Origin: Ectocarpus siliculosus
Taxonomy: Eukaryota; Sar; Phaeophyceae; Ectocarpales; Ectocarpaceae
DNA length: 64,000 nucleotides
Direction: 5' to 3'
Assembly: GCA_000310025.1 (NCBI GenBank)
Contig: FN648647.1
Span: 30,859-94,858, forward strand
Positions 13,619 through 26,038 of this stretch are shown here, in pieces (the first letter of the stretch is position 1; each line of letters opens with the position of its first letter). The translations under genes were made by a program, and so were the position numbers. A model generated the notes under the pieces. That model saw only the letters and a program-made list of their open reading frames with translations. It made no database searches and was not told the origin of the DNA.

Positions 13619-16600
13619 CTCCACTTGCGAAACCTGGAACTGCTCTTGAGAGCAGAGCGGCGGGTTCCCGTACGTGTCGCATCTGTTAAGAGTTAGGATA
13701 ACGATAGGGTATGAGTACGGTCAGGGGTATAGAAACACGAGGGAACGTCAGCCCGGTGATTCGAGCTTTCTGTTTTGAAGTTCTTGAAGCCATGCACCCA
13801 CAAGAACTAGATGCACACGATTTCGTGCCATCCCGCGGCACCAATATCGAAAGATGGTCAGTACGCGACCTATATTGTCGTGTACCTGGTATGGTATGGT
13901 TTTTATCCGTAACCACCACCAGCGAACAGGATGCACACATCAAACGACATGTTTTCGGAAAGCCCTCGACAAGACGGTTCCCACACTGTGAAGCAATGGA
14001 GCTTTGAAAACTTTCTCAAAGGTGTGTGGTATCCTGTGTCACCTACAGGTACGCTTGGAAGCGCCCACACAACGTGCTAACTTTCCCGTGCTGCCAGTCG
14101 GTTAGGAAATATTCCCGAGACTTTTGTTGAAAAGTCGGTCACGGGTGTGTGATATTCTCTGACACCTAAGCGGTACGCTCGGAAGCACACACACACTTAC
14201 TTTCCCGTGCTGCCGGTAAGGAAATCTTCCCCGATGAAGAGGCCAAAGCTGCCGTCCGCGCCGCCCCCGCCCATCGCGATCCCCTTGCCGTCGCTGTACT
14301 GGAGGTACATGTTCATCCCCGTCCAGCCGAAAGCAGTCAAATCTCCTTCCAGCAGGGTTTTCGATGCCGCGACGGTTTCACTGCTGCCGGTTCGGCCGTC
14401 GGCGGAACGGTCATCGGAATCGTTCTCGGTTTGTTCCTCTTCGCTCTCGACGGTTACACGTTCTCCTTCCATCTTGAACAGGAAGCACTCCCCCGTGCCG
14501 TAGTACTTGACAAGACAGAAGAAAGAAAAGCAGTCCAGGCAATTGCGAACCGTGCGTGTGGAGAAACAGCGAGGCCCAAGGTGGCTATTTGCAGAAAATT
14601 TACATACAAACACAGACTAATACGCGTTCGAGATAGAACCACAGCAGTCGAAGTGGATGAGTTGGTCTTTTCACAGTAGTGAGGTGGATATTGTAGCGGG
14701 TGCCGCACAAAAAACGGTTGAGTCAGGGTTGGGGGGGGGTAGGGAGGTATACTGGGAGGGGCAAAATCGGACACACACGCGTAAAGGGCACCATGGCATG
14801 ACACCAGACAATCCTTCGTGGTACACACCACACGCTGCGGTGCACTGTCCTGCAATAGGTCGACACGTCCGAACCTCAACCAAAACCGCAAAAGCAGGCA
14901 GCATAAGTAACACGAGCGATAAAACACGGCTTCGCACACAATTAGCACCAACAGCAGCAGGTACAGAGCGCCGCCGTCTGCAACGCCTAGGTAGGTAGGT
15001 ACCTGACAACCCGAGGACCACGCCGATGTCGCGAACCCCCCGAAAACCTCCCCCCTCATGCTCTCCACGATGAGAAACGTCGGTTCCTCCCCCTGGATGC
15101 GGTTGTACAAGGTCGTGTAGCTTGCCCCGTCTCTGTCGTGTTTTAGCAATGTTGACCAATAGACCGCAGCGGTAGCAGCGGTAGCAGAACAACATGGTCA
15201 ATGAGCACCGGGCGAGTGCGGGGGGGGGATTCCGGATACCCACTTGTGTGTGGTACTTTTTGATACTGGCTTGAGTGCGACATTTAAGTGTGTGGCATTT
15301 TGATGACGATGGTTTGGGCTTTCAATGTGGTAAAAAACAAGAGGGGGGAAGAAACGAGACAGGCTTAACCGGAGACTGCTTGTTGGATTTATCAACACGA
15401 CAAGCGCACTCGATGCTTTGCACACCTTCAGTCAGCACGCGTTCCATACCCCCATCATACAACTATTGGATGGTGATGTATTGGGTGTCACAGAGGGATA
15501 TAAAAAGTTAGAGCTGAAAGTTACGGGCGTGAACTTGTCAAGACGAGACATGCGTGCAAAAGCTGGACCGGTTCAGTGCAAAGGGAGGCGACGACAGCAA
15601 CATCACGTATCTCATCTTGCTGCGGCGATGCCGGTGGTGGTACTAGCACCATCGACAGCAGCAAAACCACCAGCAACATGACCGGCAGCAGTAGCAGCAG
15701 CAGCAACAACAACGGCACACATACAGCAAATAACAGAGGTATCGTTCCATGTTCAATCGTCAAAAATACGCTCCCAACCCATACTTTCCAACAACAGCAC
15801 AGTCGAAGCCGACCAACAAGACAACCAACTCAAAAGCACGAACGAGCCGCATGCCTCCTCACCTAAAGGTGCTGTACAAGAGGTACCAGTTGTAGCCCCT
15901 GTGGTGCTTCGGCTGCGCAGCCTCCATCCGCGCCAACGTGGTGTGCGTCACGATCGTGCTCCCCCCACACACCAACCCCGGGAGTTGCAAGGGTGCCTCT
16001 GCCGGCGGCGGTGATGGCCGTACACCGGGGTCCCCTGGGAACAAGCTCGCATCGTCCGCTGCGGTTCCCAAACACGAAAAATTGAGCGTGCCAGGGGGGG
16101 GGGCGTACTCTTATGTTTTGCATGCCTTAGCGGGTAGGCCATTGACCACGAGTCCTGGAGAGGACGGAGAATTGTTCCCACAGGACCGATTACCGATGAC
16201 CAATCGTTCCTTCCTACTTTGCGCAAGGTGACTCAATAATGTACCGAGGGGGGCACTCTCATGTAAACTGTCGTCCGTAGACCATTGACCTAGCATCCCT
16301 GCAAGTCTGGACAGAGCGATATGCCTGGTTTTCATCGGCCCAGGCTTTAGGGTGGATCAGAAGCTGGTCATTACCCGTGTGTTTGCTGTGCCAAACCAAT
16401 TATATGCCATGAGAGTTGATTGGGCATCCCGGCAAACCAGGGGGGGCGGGGGGTCCGGGGTAAGCATCGACCGCAAAACTTCAAGGGGACACGACGTGAC
16501 ACGACGACGCTCCCATCAAGAGCGGGACGAACACGAAGACCCCGAGTGTCCGCGGCGTTCCGTGGGACATCATACCGTGGGTGACATGACGCAAGATAGC

Positions 16601-19600
16601 GCACACCCTAGATCGATCTTCAAAGATATGACGAAGAGCATGTGGTAAAAACATAAAACGATACTCAGTACGTTTTCGGAAAGCTCTCGCTTTTCGATGA
16701 GATGGTTCCAACGCCGTCATTTTGCGCACCGCCGCTCGTTGTGCTGTGGAGAATGGTCGAGCTTTGAAACTCGGTCCATGGGTGTGATACCAAACGTCAC
16801 CTACGGCCCTTGTATGCACCCTACCAGGAGGCTTATTCCCCAACCATGGGGACGCACTTCCTGCGGACCATGCTTTTGGGCAAGACTGCTGTATTCTACG
16901 TTTAGTTCTCCTTTTGGTTTCAAGAGAAGACCGCATTCAGTATTGGAAACGAAATGAAGAACACCAACCAGCGCCATAACACGAAACACACCACATGTAA
17001 CGGGTCATCTGTCGAATTACCACCGCGAATTGGATGAGCTAGGAAGTGCTCGACTAAAAACCTGCACAAGACATGGTGGAGAAGCATGGTGCTATGCATA
17101 TGCCTTCGTCAAACTAGACAGTTGGGACGGGAGGGAGGGGGGGGGGAGCGACGTGGGAAATATCTATAATAGCAATTCGGTAGAACTGATGGTCCACCAG
17201 ATCGTAAGCTCGCACCCCTCTTTTCATGGCGAGGAGGAATGAACAACGTATGAGTAAACAAAAACGATGGCAAAACAGTCAGAGAACACCCGTAATAAAG
17301 TGCGAAGATCATCCAAGAAAACGCGACCGCCTTGACCTTGACCCTATTCGTCATATACTGCTCAACGAACAGAGCCATCACGGAATGTTAAAAGAACACG
17401 TTCGATTACACTAAATGCGGAATGTGTGGTCATGGACAAATTGAATGATACCATGGTATCTACCAGAAGCATCAAGGAAAAATCTGTTTCCGCGTGAAGC
17501 TTCACCCCGTCGCTGGGGTACTGCTGTTGAAAGTCGGAACACAGCACAGACTCCGTAGTGTACAGTTTGAGGGGCGCAAAAAATCTATGTAATAGGACAT
17601 AGCACTGCCAACTCACCTAGAGAGTGAAGGATCGGCCCACTGGAAGCCGTTTCCTCGAAGGACCCAGCACCGCCAGGCACGCTAACCCACCGATCGCTAC
17701 CTCCCCGCTCCCCTCTCCGACCATCGCCGAACCCAACCGGGGACTCGCCCGCAGGGCCCCCTCCCCCCTCCGAGTCCGATCTCCAGTAGCTCGGCTTCAC
17801 CATGGACAGGAAGGCCTGCGCGGTCGACTGCGCCACCTCGGACACGTCCCGCGCCGCCGATTGCGCCGCGGCAAAGGCTGCCGCGTTCCCCGGGTCTTCG
17901 CGCGTGCCCGCCCACATCTCCGCGGGCGGCAGGCCGGCGGGGGCTAGCCCCTCGTCGACCGAAGGAAATCCGGGCGTCGACGGCATCGAGCAACCGCCGC
18001 CGCTGCTCGCGTAGTGTGACCCGGTGTCGCCGCCCCCGTTCGATTGTCTGGAGTTACGTCGGGAGATTTTACCGCCGCCGCTGCTCGCGAAGAAGCTATC
18101 GCCGCCGCCGCCGCCGCCGCCGGCATCGCTCGCCGTGGGCGTTGTGACGACGGCCGCAGCCTTCGACCGAATGTAGTTGAACATTCCCCGGACCGAAGCC
18201 GCCGCCGAGGTCGATGCGTCGGAACCCTGCCGGGAGCGGCTCGCGGCGCCGCCCCCGCCGCCGCCGCCGCCGCCGCCGCCGGCACCCCCCCAGTGCGGTG
18301 GCTCGTACAAGAGCTCGCCCGGCACAGCCGATCGCACCATGGCTTCCTCAACGGGGGCCATCAAAGATGACGACGACGCCGCGACGGTGCCATCGGCGGC
18401 GCCTCCCGCGTGGCCGCCCCGGCTGTCCTCGAACCAGACCTCTTCTTCTGGCGGCTCGACGAGGATGCCGTCTTCTTCTGCCGCTGCCGCTGCCGCCGGC
18501 GCTATTCCCGGCGTGGTCATCGTCGCGGTCACGGCCACCGCAAACGCAGACGCCGCCGCCGCTCCAGCCCCTGCTTCCGACACGGATCCCGATTTTCGTT
18601 GAGCGGCCGGCAACGGCTCGGCGGGGACGGGGTAGACTATTTTTTCTTTGCTGGCGGATTTGACCGGTCCCCTTGTCTTCAACACCTGGAGAGAGAAAAA
18701 GAAGGAAATTCAGCATCATTGCACACAAGGCCAGGGGGGGGGCTTAGGTTTGTTAGCACTGGCACCATAGGTCCATCCACACCTTTTCTTTCGCCGTTAT
18801 ATATATATATATTTTGTTTTCTTGTCTTCACTTCAAGTCAGCTCTCACAGCACTTGTGCCGGTTACTCCACAACCCGTGTATGCATAAACGACAAACATG
18901 CCGATAGTTAATTAATGAGAATCGCAGAACTCGGCCAGCGATACAATGCCGGGTGGCAATGATGTTGTGGACTCACTTGCTAGCGTTCTATAATAGGATG
19001 GAGGGGATATGATTACAACAAAAATAAATATCGTAGGAGTTAAAACAACCGGATGTTTGTCCTCGCCCTCGTCCACATTGAATTTAGAGCGGAGGCGAGA
19101 ACATCACGCCATATATGAGTGAGTTTGAGAAGTATAAGCTTGCAGAAAAGAAAAAACCCAACCTCTGGGCAGACCAGAACAAGGCTGTTCGGGGAAAAAA
19201 AAAGAAGAAAGTGATTCGACGACGTTCCCGTGAGCGAGGGGCAGTACATAGGTACATATGCGGTAAATGTTACGTATGTACAAGCGATTTCCGTCGACTT
19301 TTGAAATGTCAGGTAACATGTACAAGCGATTTCCGTCGACCTGAAATGTCAAGAATGTCCGCGGTGAGGGTTTGTTTCTACCGACATAACTACCCGGAGC
19401 TCGCGCAACAAGCGTGTTCTCGTTCTACAACACAGCTGAAACAGTAAAAAGCAGGGTACGTCTGCTTCGTGCGCTGCCCTTACGTCCAACATATCGACCA
19501 AAAGTTCAACATATCGACCAAAAGTTATAGGCGAGAGTCCATCCTCATCCGGTCGAACGCCTAGCCAACCCACATAGCTCCTTCGAACAAGCGGGCTGTG

Positions 19601-20575
19601 GCACTCTTTCTGATATCCGCGAGACGATGCCCTGTCGCCCCGGTCACTCTTTAGAGCTTTAGAGGAAGCACACGGCAGCAGCGCAACAGCAGCACGCGTC
19701 TTTCAGCGACAGCAGCAACCCTACCTATTCTACTGGCACGTACGTACTCTTGCAGCGAACGGCAAAAACAACGGCAGGGATGGTGTTAGAGCCGGTGACA
19801 AATGATCCAGCCCCCCCCTGTATTGTAGCGTTGTGCCCCATGTTTGGGAGACCACCTCACGTACGCGCTGGCTCTTTCCCAGCACACAACAAAAAATGGT
19901 CTGGTCACACATGAGCCTGCAGGGTTGATCAAACAGCAATGACCATACCGTACGTATATATACGTATGAAGGACGACACCCTACTCAGGGCAGCAGCAAC
20001 AAGCCACCTGCAAGGCGGAAACATAGGTAGTTCCCTACAGTAGGACACAACCCAGGCACAGCAGCGTCGATAGCACCGGTTCAAGTTATGGGCCAGAGAA
20101 GACAACACCTCCACCGTGATTTCAAGTTCCCGGTCGCCATTCTCCGATACATAAATACGAACTGCCCGCGTGCGTCTCACGCTTCCTCCAGACTTGAGTC
20201 GGTTTTATCCACCCCCCTCCATCCCCCCTTGCTCCACCCGCACACACGAAGGCTCGGTGGCAACTCACTGGGTGAGCTGCTGCTGACAGACACGCTGCTT
20301 TTTTCTTCAACATGCCTCCGCATGACAACATACCTCTCGGGTAAACAGCAGCCGTATCTCTCTTTTCCCCTCTCCTTCATGAAGTACCCTAATAGGGCCA
20401 ATTCAAGTACCTGTCCCGCGACCAGAGTTCGACTCCCGAACATGCTGTTCGCGCGCTTCAGCTCCGACTGCTTCACGCCGAGCCTCAGCGCTACCCCGGC
20501 CAGCGTGTCCCCCCGCTGCACCACGTACGACGAATCGCGATCACTTGCTGACTTCTCTTCCGCTTCCTTCATCAT
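13619..20575 (-). CDS. OXR1/NCOA7-type protein: LysM domain, low-complexity linker, TLDc domain
   Basis: Six exons on the minus strand keep phase throughout: 20575-20411, 18685-17617, 16058-15863, 15132-15003, 14505-14201 and 13682-13619. The proposed start gives MMKEAEEKSA. Residues 16-58 form a LysM domain (YVVQRGDTLAGVA... LVAGQVLKTRG) interrupted by the first intron exactly at GQ/VL. Residues 59-411 are a Gly/Ala/Ser-rich, probably disordered linker. From about residue 412 a TLDc domain follows: YNWYLLYSTFRDGASYTTLY, EVFGGFA, YYGTGECFLF, FGWTGMNMYLQYSDG, IAMGGGGADGSFGLF, then CDTYGNPPL. An acidic insertion of about 45 residues interrupts TLDc after the GTGECFLF strand. Known LysM-TLDc proteins (OXR1, NCOA7) protect against oxidative stress and can regulate V-ATPase; that role is inferred here. 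The C-terminal end is uncertain: after 13619 there is a good donor, but the final exon was not found. Reading through would add about 25 residues. Confidence 0.85.
13948..14052 (+). repeat. Partial copy of short inverted-repeat element (family A)
   Basis: It contains ttttcggaaagc, a gagctttgaaaac block and the terminal motif gtgtggtatcctgtgtcacc that the copies at 16.6, 40.1 and 56.1 kb share. The left inverted terminus is not evident, so this is a fragment. It overlaps the first unit of the tandem duplication. Confidence 0.45.
14018..14240. repeat. Two-copy tandem duplication spanning the end of a TLDc exon
   Basis: Two units of about 110 bases (about 14018-14120 and 14133-14240) share blocks such as actttcccgtgctgcc, ggtacgct.ggaagc and gtgtgtg.tat. 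On the minus strand the second unit contains the last bases of the TLDc exon with its donor. The first unit, downstream in the intron, is a diverged copy in which the donor GT is kept but its context is changed. Confidence 0.7.
16094..16183 (-). mobile_element. 5'-truncated LINE 3'-end copy with poly-C tail
   Basis: On the minus strand this reads ctccgtcctctccaggactc, gtggtcaatgg, gcatgc and gagtacg followed by a C tract. It matches the 3' end of the LINE at 62412. It sits in sense in an OXR1-like intron with its C tract about 35 bases upstream of the acceptor of the exon starting at 16058. Confidence 0.6.
16247..16320 (-). mobile_element. Second 5'-truncated LINE 3'-end copy
   Basis: On the minus strand: gcagggatgctaggtcaatg, gtctacgg, catgagagtg and then a C run. 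The gggatgc.aggtcaatggtct block is shared with the copy at 47963. It is in the same intron and orientation as the copy at 16094 but about 190 bases from the acceptor, and is more degraded. Confidence 0.45.
16560..16806. repeat. Short inverted-repeat element (family A, MITE-like)
   Basis: The left end reads gacatcataccgtgggtgac and the right end gggtgtgataccaaacgtca followed by cctacgg; these are imperfect inverted repeats. The interior shares cgttttcggaaagct and gagctttgaaa with the 13.9 kb and 40.1 kb copies. It lies in the intron between the linker exon and the first TLDc exon of the OXR1-like gene. No coding capacity. Confidence 0.55.
18100..18282. repeat. GCC-type microsatellites inside the OXR1-like linker exon
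   Basis: Two runs of GCC/GCG-type triplets (around 18101-18121 and 18248-18282) code on the minus strand for poly-glycine tracts in the linker between LysM and TLDc. Such runs usually vary in length between strains. Confidence 0.7.
19268..19352. repeat. Two tandem copies of a ~38-bp unit
   Basis: The block gtacaagcgatttccgtcga followed by a gaaatgtca segment occurs twice in a row. It lies in the first intron of the OXR1-like gene. A shorter direct repeat (caacatatcgaccaaaagtt) occurs twice around 19486-19526. Confidence 0.65.
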
Positions 20576-22218
20576 GATGTGGTACGCCACAACCGTGACA
20601 CCACACCAAGCCAGGGGGGCAAATCATCATCATCCAAAAGGCCATCCCATGGGCGACAATACAGCCACGGGAGGGAGGGGGGACATCCCGTCAACTTATT
20701 GAGCGGGCTTCCCTCAGAGGAACGTTCTTGCATCGTCTCTACAGCAAAATGGATTCGTCCGTTACAACGGTGGTTGATCCCCTTTCGCTTTGTCTGCAAA
20801 CTCTCGTGTCTTGTCGACGAAGACGGGGAATGTACTTGGAGAGCTGAATACAGCAGCGCATTTTATAATCCAGGGGACGTGCAAGCTCAAAATATTTGCG
20901 GACGGGCTTCTGCGAATCGACGAGTCAGCCCCACACGCGCGCGTTTCACGCCTACGGCGTGTAGCAGCGGCTTGGTCGTGAGGTTCTACGCCGTGCACCT
21001 ACAGAATACAGCAGTCTATTATTGTAGTCTCTATCAGTATCGCTTCTACGTATCATCCCGCGGTGCCTCTACACTCTCTTACACTGCGGTACTGAGTTCA
21101 AGCGTGTGGTTCAGCAGTCTGTGGGGGTAAGACATTCTAGACGCAGTACTCATGACGAAAAGTACCACGCCAAGCTGAGGGCCAGCGATGTTCAACGCTG
21201 GAACAGAGAGAAGAACAGCAACCTTCTCTTACGTGTCATGCCTCCGCTGCGCTCACGTGCTCTATTCGTGCAAAACTCGAGCAGCGTTTTTTCCTTGCCG
21301 CTTTTTCCCTGCGACCAAAAAAGACAGAGACTCTCTCGCTTCCTCCTCCCAAACAACGCCAGCTCTCACCTCCATATTTTCGGGACCAACTCCACCGGCA
21401 AGTATCGTTATCGGTAGGCCCTTGTATCCCAAACAACAGCCGTGTACAGCACGTAGTATAGAAGGGGCCTAAGGTTGCCTTCTACTGACCTTCGTGGTGT
21501 CCCCTGTCCCCCCCCCCACGAAGAAACGCCTGCGTAAACCCCGTTTACAATCGAGAGACAACCCCAGTATCACGAGTCGTGACTACCCACCTTTAGAGGA
21601 CGAGAGCGAGGAGTGACGGTGAGTACAGGGGGGGAGAGATAGATAAGAGAGGTACGGAGAACGTGTGGGGGGGTGCTTTACGCTTTCCTATCTTCCACCG
21701 GTGAACGTGTGTTCAGTTGTTCTAGAGAAACAGAGAGGGCATCTTGGGTACATACCATGTGATACACACCATAGAGGTGAGCTACTGGCTACTGGGCTCG
21801 TGTGTGTGAGAGGAACACATATATCTGTTGAGTTCCGAGCTACTGTATGGCTTCGGCAGGTGAGGGAACGGCGCGGTGGGAAGTGTTGTACCGTTGGTGT
21901 ATTGATGGTCCCCCCCCAGCCTTCTCAGCGATGTCCTCCTGCAGACTCGGTCACGAACCTGCTATTTTTGTAGACTAGCGCCCCTCTCACTGCAACCGCG
22001 TTGTGCAATATCGTCTCTTGCGTGAAAAATCTGCTGGATCCCGTTTTTGATGCACACACCAGCAGCAGCACCAGCAGCGGCGGCCAGGAATACGAAGCCC
22101 CAGGTGGCGTTTGGAGGGCCTCTTACAAAAGCACACGGCGAAGGGGTTGCAAACGATCTCGTGGGCGTGAACGAGGAGTCGTCTGCAGTATCATCGTCCT
22201 ACCAGACCTTCGGCGAAC
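20576..22218. other. Intergenic stretch upstream of the OXR1-like gene
   Basis: No supportable exon was seen on either strand. If the start at 20575 is right, this is the promoter side of the OXR1-like gene and perhaps of a divergent plus-strand gene beginning near 22.2 kb. No TATA or other regulatory motif can be assigned with confidence. Confidence 0.4.
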
Positions 22219-22542
22219 ATGCATCAAATTTCCGCATCATCACCCAGCTTGGCAACCCCGTGCCACCACGCCGAAGAGAGCGACGGCGGCGGCGGCGGCA
22301 GCAGCAGCGGCAGCTTTCGAGATTTCATGAGCGCACCGGCGTGCCTCATGCCTCCCCCTACCGGCTCTGCGGGGACGTTTGCATCAGAGAAGGACGGCTG
22401 TGACAACAACAGCGGTAGCACAACAACTGCTGTCCGGCGGAAAAATAACCAGATCAGCGGCAGCGCGGACGTACAGCAGCAGCAGCAGGCTCGCTCCTAC
22501 GGTGAACGGAGATCTGGAACAAGGTCGCGGAGAACGCTTCAG
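22219..22542 (+). CDS. Candidate first coding exon (108 codons), possibly of the FHA-PP2C gene
   Basis: The ATG at 22219 opens a Ser/Gly/Gln-rich frame (MHQISASSPSLATPC..., then GGGGGSSSGS and a QQQQQ run). It ends in phase 0 at a good donor (cgcttcag/gtatgc). The next credible acceptor in phase 0 is at 26679, where the FHA-PP2C frame begins, so the two may be spliced across a 4.1-kb intron. No domain is visible and overlapping frames are also open, so this is only a candidate. Confidence 0.3.
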
Positions 22543-23764
22543 GTATGCACGTTACGTTGTTGACCTCTTTTTTCTTGTCGCTGGTACGGGAGCCTCAAGA
22601 GGCGTCCACTCCGATTTCCCCCCTTTTAGGCTTAGGCACGCGTCACCGACAAAATATTATTGCTGCTCGCTCATTGTTCTCTCGTACATGAAGGGGTTGA
22701 TGATGATGTCGTGATGGCCACTGCTCCCTGAATTTTCCGTTCGGTGGTTCGGTGGAGGTTGATTTTGGACTCCGCGCATGCACGCGGTCTGTCGGTTAGC
22801 CTTTACTGGCGCATTTGCACGCTGGTCTGCTTAAGGCCGTGCATCTGCTGCTGTGCAGCCCCATAGCGCAGACGCCACTCCGTAGGACTTCCTTCGCTCG
22901 ATGCCCTGGTGCACGTCGAGGAGGGAGAGGTAGGTAGGTGACCCAGCAAGATTTCTTGGGGGCAGAAAATCAAAAGGGAAAAGGTCAACCATGGAGAGAG
23001 GCTCTGAAAAGCAACACACTGTACCTTCAAGTATCAGAGATAATGCCGCTGATGACTAGTCTCGCAGTCGACCAGCTGTTAGGCTGAATTATACATTCGG
23101 TGTGGGAACAGGGCGTCTGGATATGGTAATGGATAGTGTCGATTGAGCACGAGCGGTATGTCCTCTCGTTTTGGGGCATGTCATATAATTTTGTTCTCGT
23201 TCCTTATTTTTTGTGAAAGTCACCGGATTTGACTCTGCCGCGGTGCCGCGGTACATAAGCGCGAAAGAGCCGCTTCCGGCAGCCCAGGAAAAAGAAAGGA
23301 AAGAAAGAACGAACAAAAGAGTCGTTGCGTCACGTGTGAAGCACCCGGCGAGACTTTTTTTTTTTTTTCTTAATATGACACAACGAAACCATCTCTATCA
23401 TAGAAAAAGAGTCTGAGACAGATTAGCTATGGATTCATAGCGTCAGAAAGTACCTGTATGTCTACGATTTCCCAGACAGCATATAGGGACATCTCCCCTG
23501 CGGGTAACAGGCTCAACAAGACAGTTTGGTAGCTGTCTTGTGTGTCTCATATATGTTATGTTGGGAAGGTGCAGATGATATGTGTTAGGTACTGGTCGGG
23601 CGTTTTGTGTGTGACACCCTTTTTAATACCTTTCTTTTTTGCATCCTACATGTACAGTACGCATTGGCTTGTACGCATGAAGGAGCACCCAAAGCTGTCA
23701 CTGCCTTACATGCGATCGGCGTTCCTCCTGTCTCTAAAGGAATAATTATTAAGTACTTCACAAG

Positions 23765-23935
23765 TAGCGGTAGGAGCAGCAAGGAGCGTGTGTGGTCGAA
23801 CTCCCGAAAGCAAGCACAACGTACGTCGGAGCAGCAAGGAGCCGTGTGTGGTTGTCGAACTCCCGAAAGCAAGCACAACGTACGTGGGAGCAGCAAGGAG
23901 CCGTCTGTGGTTGTCGAACTCCCGGAAAGCAAGCA
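23765..23935. repeat. Three-copy tandem repeat, unit ~58 bp
   Basis: The unit contains ggagcagcaaggagc, gtgtggttgtcgaactcccg and aaagcaagcacaacgtac. Copies two and three are nearly identical; the first lacks a few bases and the third degenerates at its end. Confidence 0.8.
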
Positions 23936-26006
23936 AAAAGCAGAACATCAGATAGAAACAGCCATTTTAGAGGGCTTTTCAACCTTTGCGAGTATGATGC
24001 ATGCGCATGTTTCACTCAAGAACACCGAACACCGAATGTGTACGTGAGAGGTGAGAAACAGCGACATTTTCTGCTCCACTTTTCAACTCAACTCGCAAGT
24101 CCTCATGGTTTGAGTACAAAAATTGCTCAGGCAACATGACCATCGCGGGTCCCTGTATGAAGGAATACCTATTGCATTTTCAGCTTTTCAGGTTTACGGA
24201 GTACATAAAAAGAAGAGATATTTTCGGAGTAATAATAAAAACGAAAGAGGCCCTTCCGAGCATGGCAGCGAAAGAGCAATACAATACATACAAATGAGTT
24301 GAATATTGCCGTCAGGTCTGTGGATGACTGCACGGGAGGTCGCTGGCCACTCTTTCAATGCCAGACGTGCCCACTCCGATTCCGGGGGACTAGCATATGA
24401 CGGTTGTTTTGGGGGGACTAGATGTGGGAGTCCTCAGTAGCATTCAAGCGTTTGATGGAAAAAACAGCTGCAGCGTGGTCATGATGCCCGATTCATCCAA
24501 TCATGGCGCTGCTGCTGCGTAGATAGACCCATCCCATTTTCAGCTTTGCGCATCAGGGTAGTATACGACGCCTGTGTATCGGGTCAGAGGGGTTGTGCTT
24601 TGCGATGCTCGGTGGGGACGGGGAAAGTTTATCGTTGTCCTCTGCAGGGTGGGCTTATTGAATTCTATCGAACGCGGATGTGGGTTCTTGTGGCCGGTGT
24701 TTTTTGTGGTACGTCTGTAGCTGACGATAGTAACGGATATCCGGTACAACAAAACATTTGTGCAAGAACCGTCAACCAGGCGAGAGTCGGCTATGGCTGG
24801 TCGCGTGTGGCATGAAGTGCGTTGCACCTGTGCTTCTAGACCTGCAGGGTGAGCAGCATACGGCCGAGCCGCGATGCACCCCGTTCCGTCTTGTGGTGTC
24901 GTAGGGGCATCAAGTCAGCATTTTAACACGTATGGATTTGAGCTCGATTTATTGGCTACGGTACCGCAGCGTTTCCTACCTTCTCTCTACGCTTCCGTTG
25001 GTGTATGCTGCTTGCGGTCGTCGGTATATACTGCTGCATGCATAGCATGGCAGATGCGTGCGTGCAGCAGTAATATGCGCCGAATAACCACGCATACTCC
25101 TCTTTACAAGCGTGAAGTCCCTCTGGATGAAACCTTGGCAGACTCGGAAGGCGGCAACACTGTCGTCCAGCACATTTGCCGCATCTAGATATCAATCTGA
25201 AGGAGGTGAAACATGGAGATGACTTATGTTGATAGTATTATTCTTGGAGATGAGTATCAGTGAAGACACTGGTAGTCTAGATACGCTGCTGTGCTTCAGT
25301 GCTCATGTATCCCCGGACCGTTCATCTGTGAAAAGAGATGGAATTTGTTTTTGTTAAGGTTAGTAAAAACCCATGGGTGAAGGGCCACGCACACGAGTGA
25401 CTCAAGTACTGCTAGTACTGCTTCCTTGGGCCGTCCGCCAGCAGTTGCCTAGGTCTCAGTGACACGATCAGGACGAGCAGAGAGAGCCACACAGGAGGGA
25501 ACACAGTGCCAAACCTCACCACGCGAGTCGCTGAGAACCGTTGTTGCAACCACCGGAATTTCGCGCGGAGACGTGGCCCCCGGTCCCAAGAGTTAGGCCG
25601 GGAAGACACTCACAGCTCTCGGAGCAACAAAAAGTGTGGTGTTTCCTTACGCCTTCGTTCCGCAGCCAGACCTTTCGGTGAACTTGAAGTCAAGAGTTAG
25701 CAGTGATGGCAGTCCCGCCCTGACGTGGGCTTGCGGCTAGATAGCAGAGGGTAAAATGTTGTACCGAGTATGCGTGCGTATGCACATGTGATGTGTTTTT
25801 CGAAGGATGCAATATGTACACAAGGGGTGTTTGCCACAAAAGATTCACAAACTCGTCTCGGGATCCGAGTGGGGATTGGGATGGCCTCGCCGTAGCCGCG
25901 CGCCACAGGGGGACTGTTTGAGCGTGGCAAAACAAAAGAGGAGCGGTACTTGTTGAGAGGTTGGTTTACATCGTTGAGGCGCTGTTGGCTGCTGCCGGCA
26001 CCGCCG

Positions 26007-26007
26007 C

Positions 26008-26037
<30 letters not shown>
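26007..26037. repeat. (CTG)n microsatellite
   Basis: About ten uninterrupted CTG triplets lie upstream of the FHA-PP2C exon at 26679. Not in a supported coding frame. Confidence 0.85.

Positions 26038-26038
<1 letters not shown>

Noticed and set aside
15190-15230. Possible further LINE-end copy next to a poly-G run (ggtcaatgagc...)
   Set aside because: Only eight bases match and the homopolymer is in the wrong orientation relative to the motif.
15576-15866. CAG/AAC-rich open frame on the plus strand
   Set aside because: Low-complexity triplets keep frames open by composition; it lies in an intron of the OXR1-like gene on the other strand.
18177-18602. Proline/alanine-rich frames on the plus strand over the linker exon
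   Set aside because: They are antisense shadows of the Gly/Ala/Ser-rich linker, which is supported by LysM and TLDc exons in phase.
23765-23935. CRISPR-like array
   Set aside because: Units are contiguous tandem copies without unique spacers, and the genome is eukaryotic.
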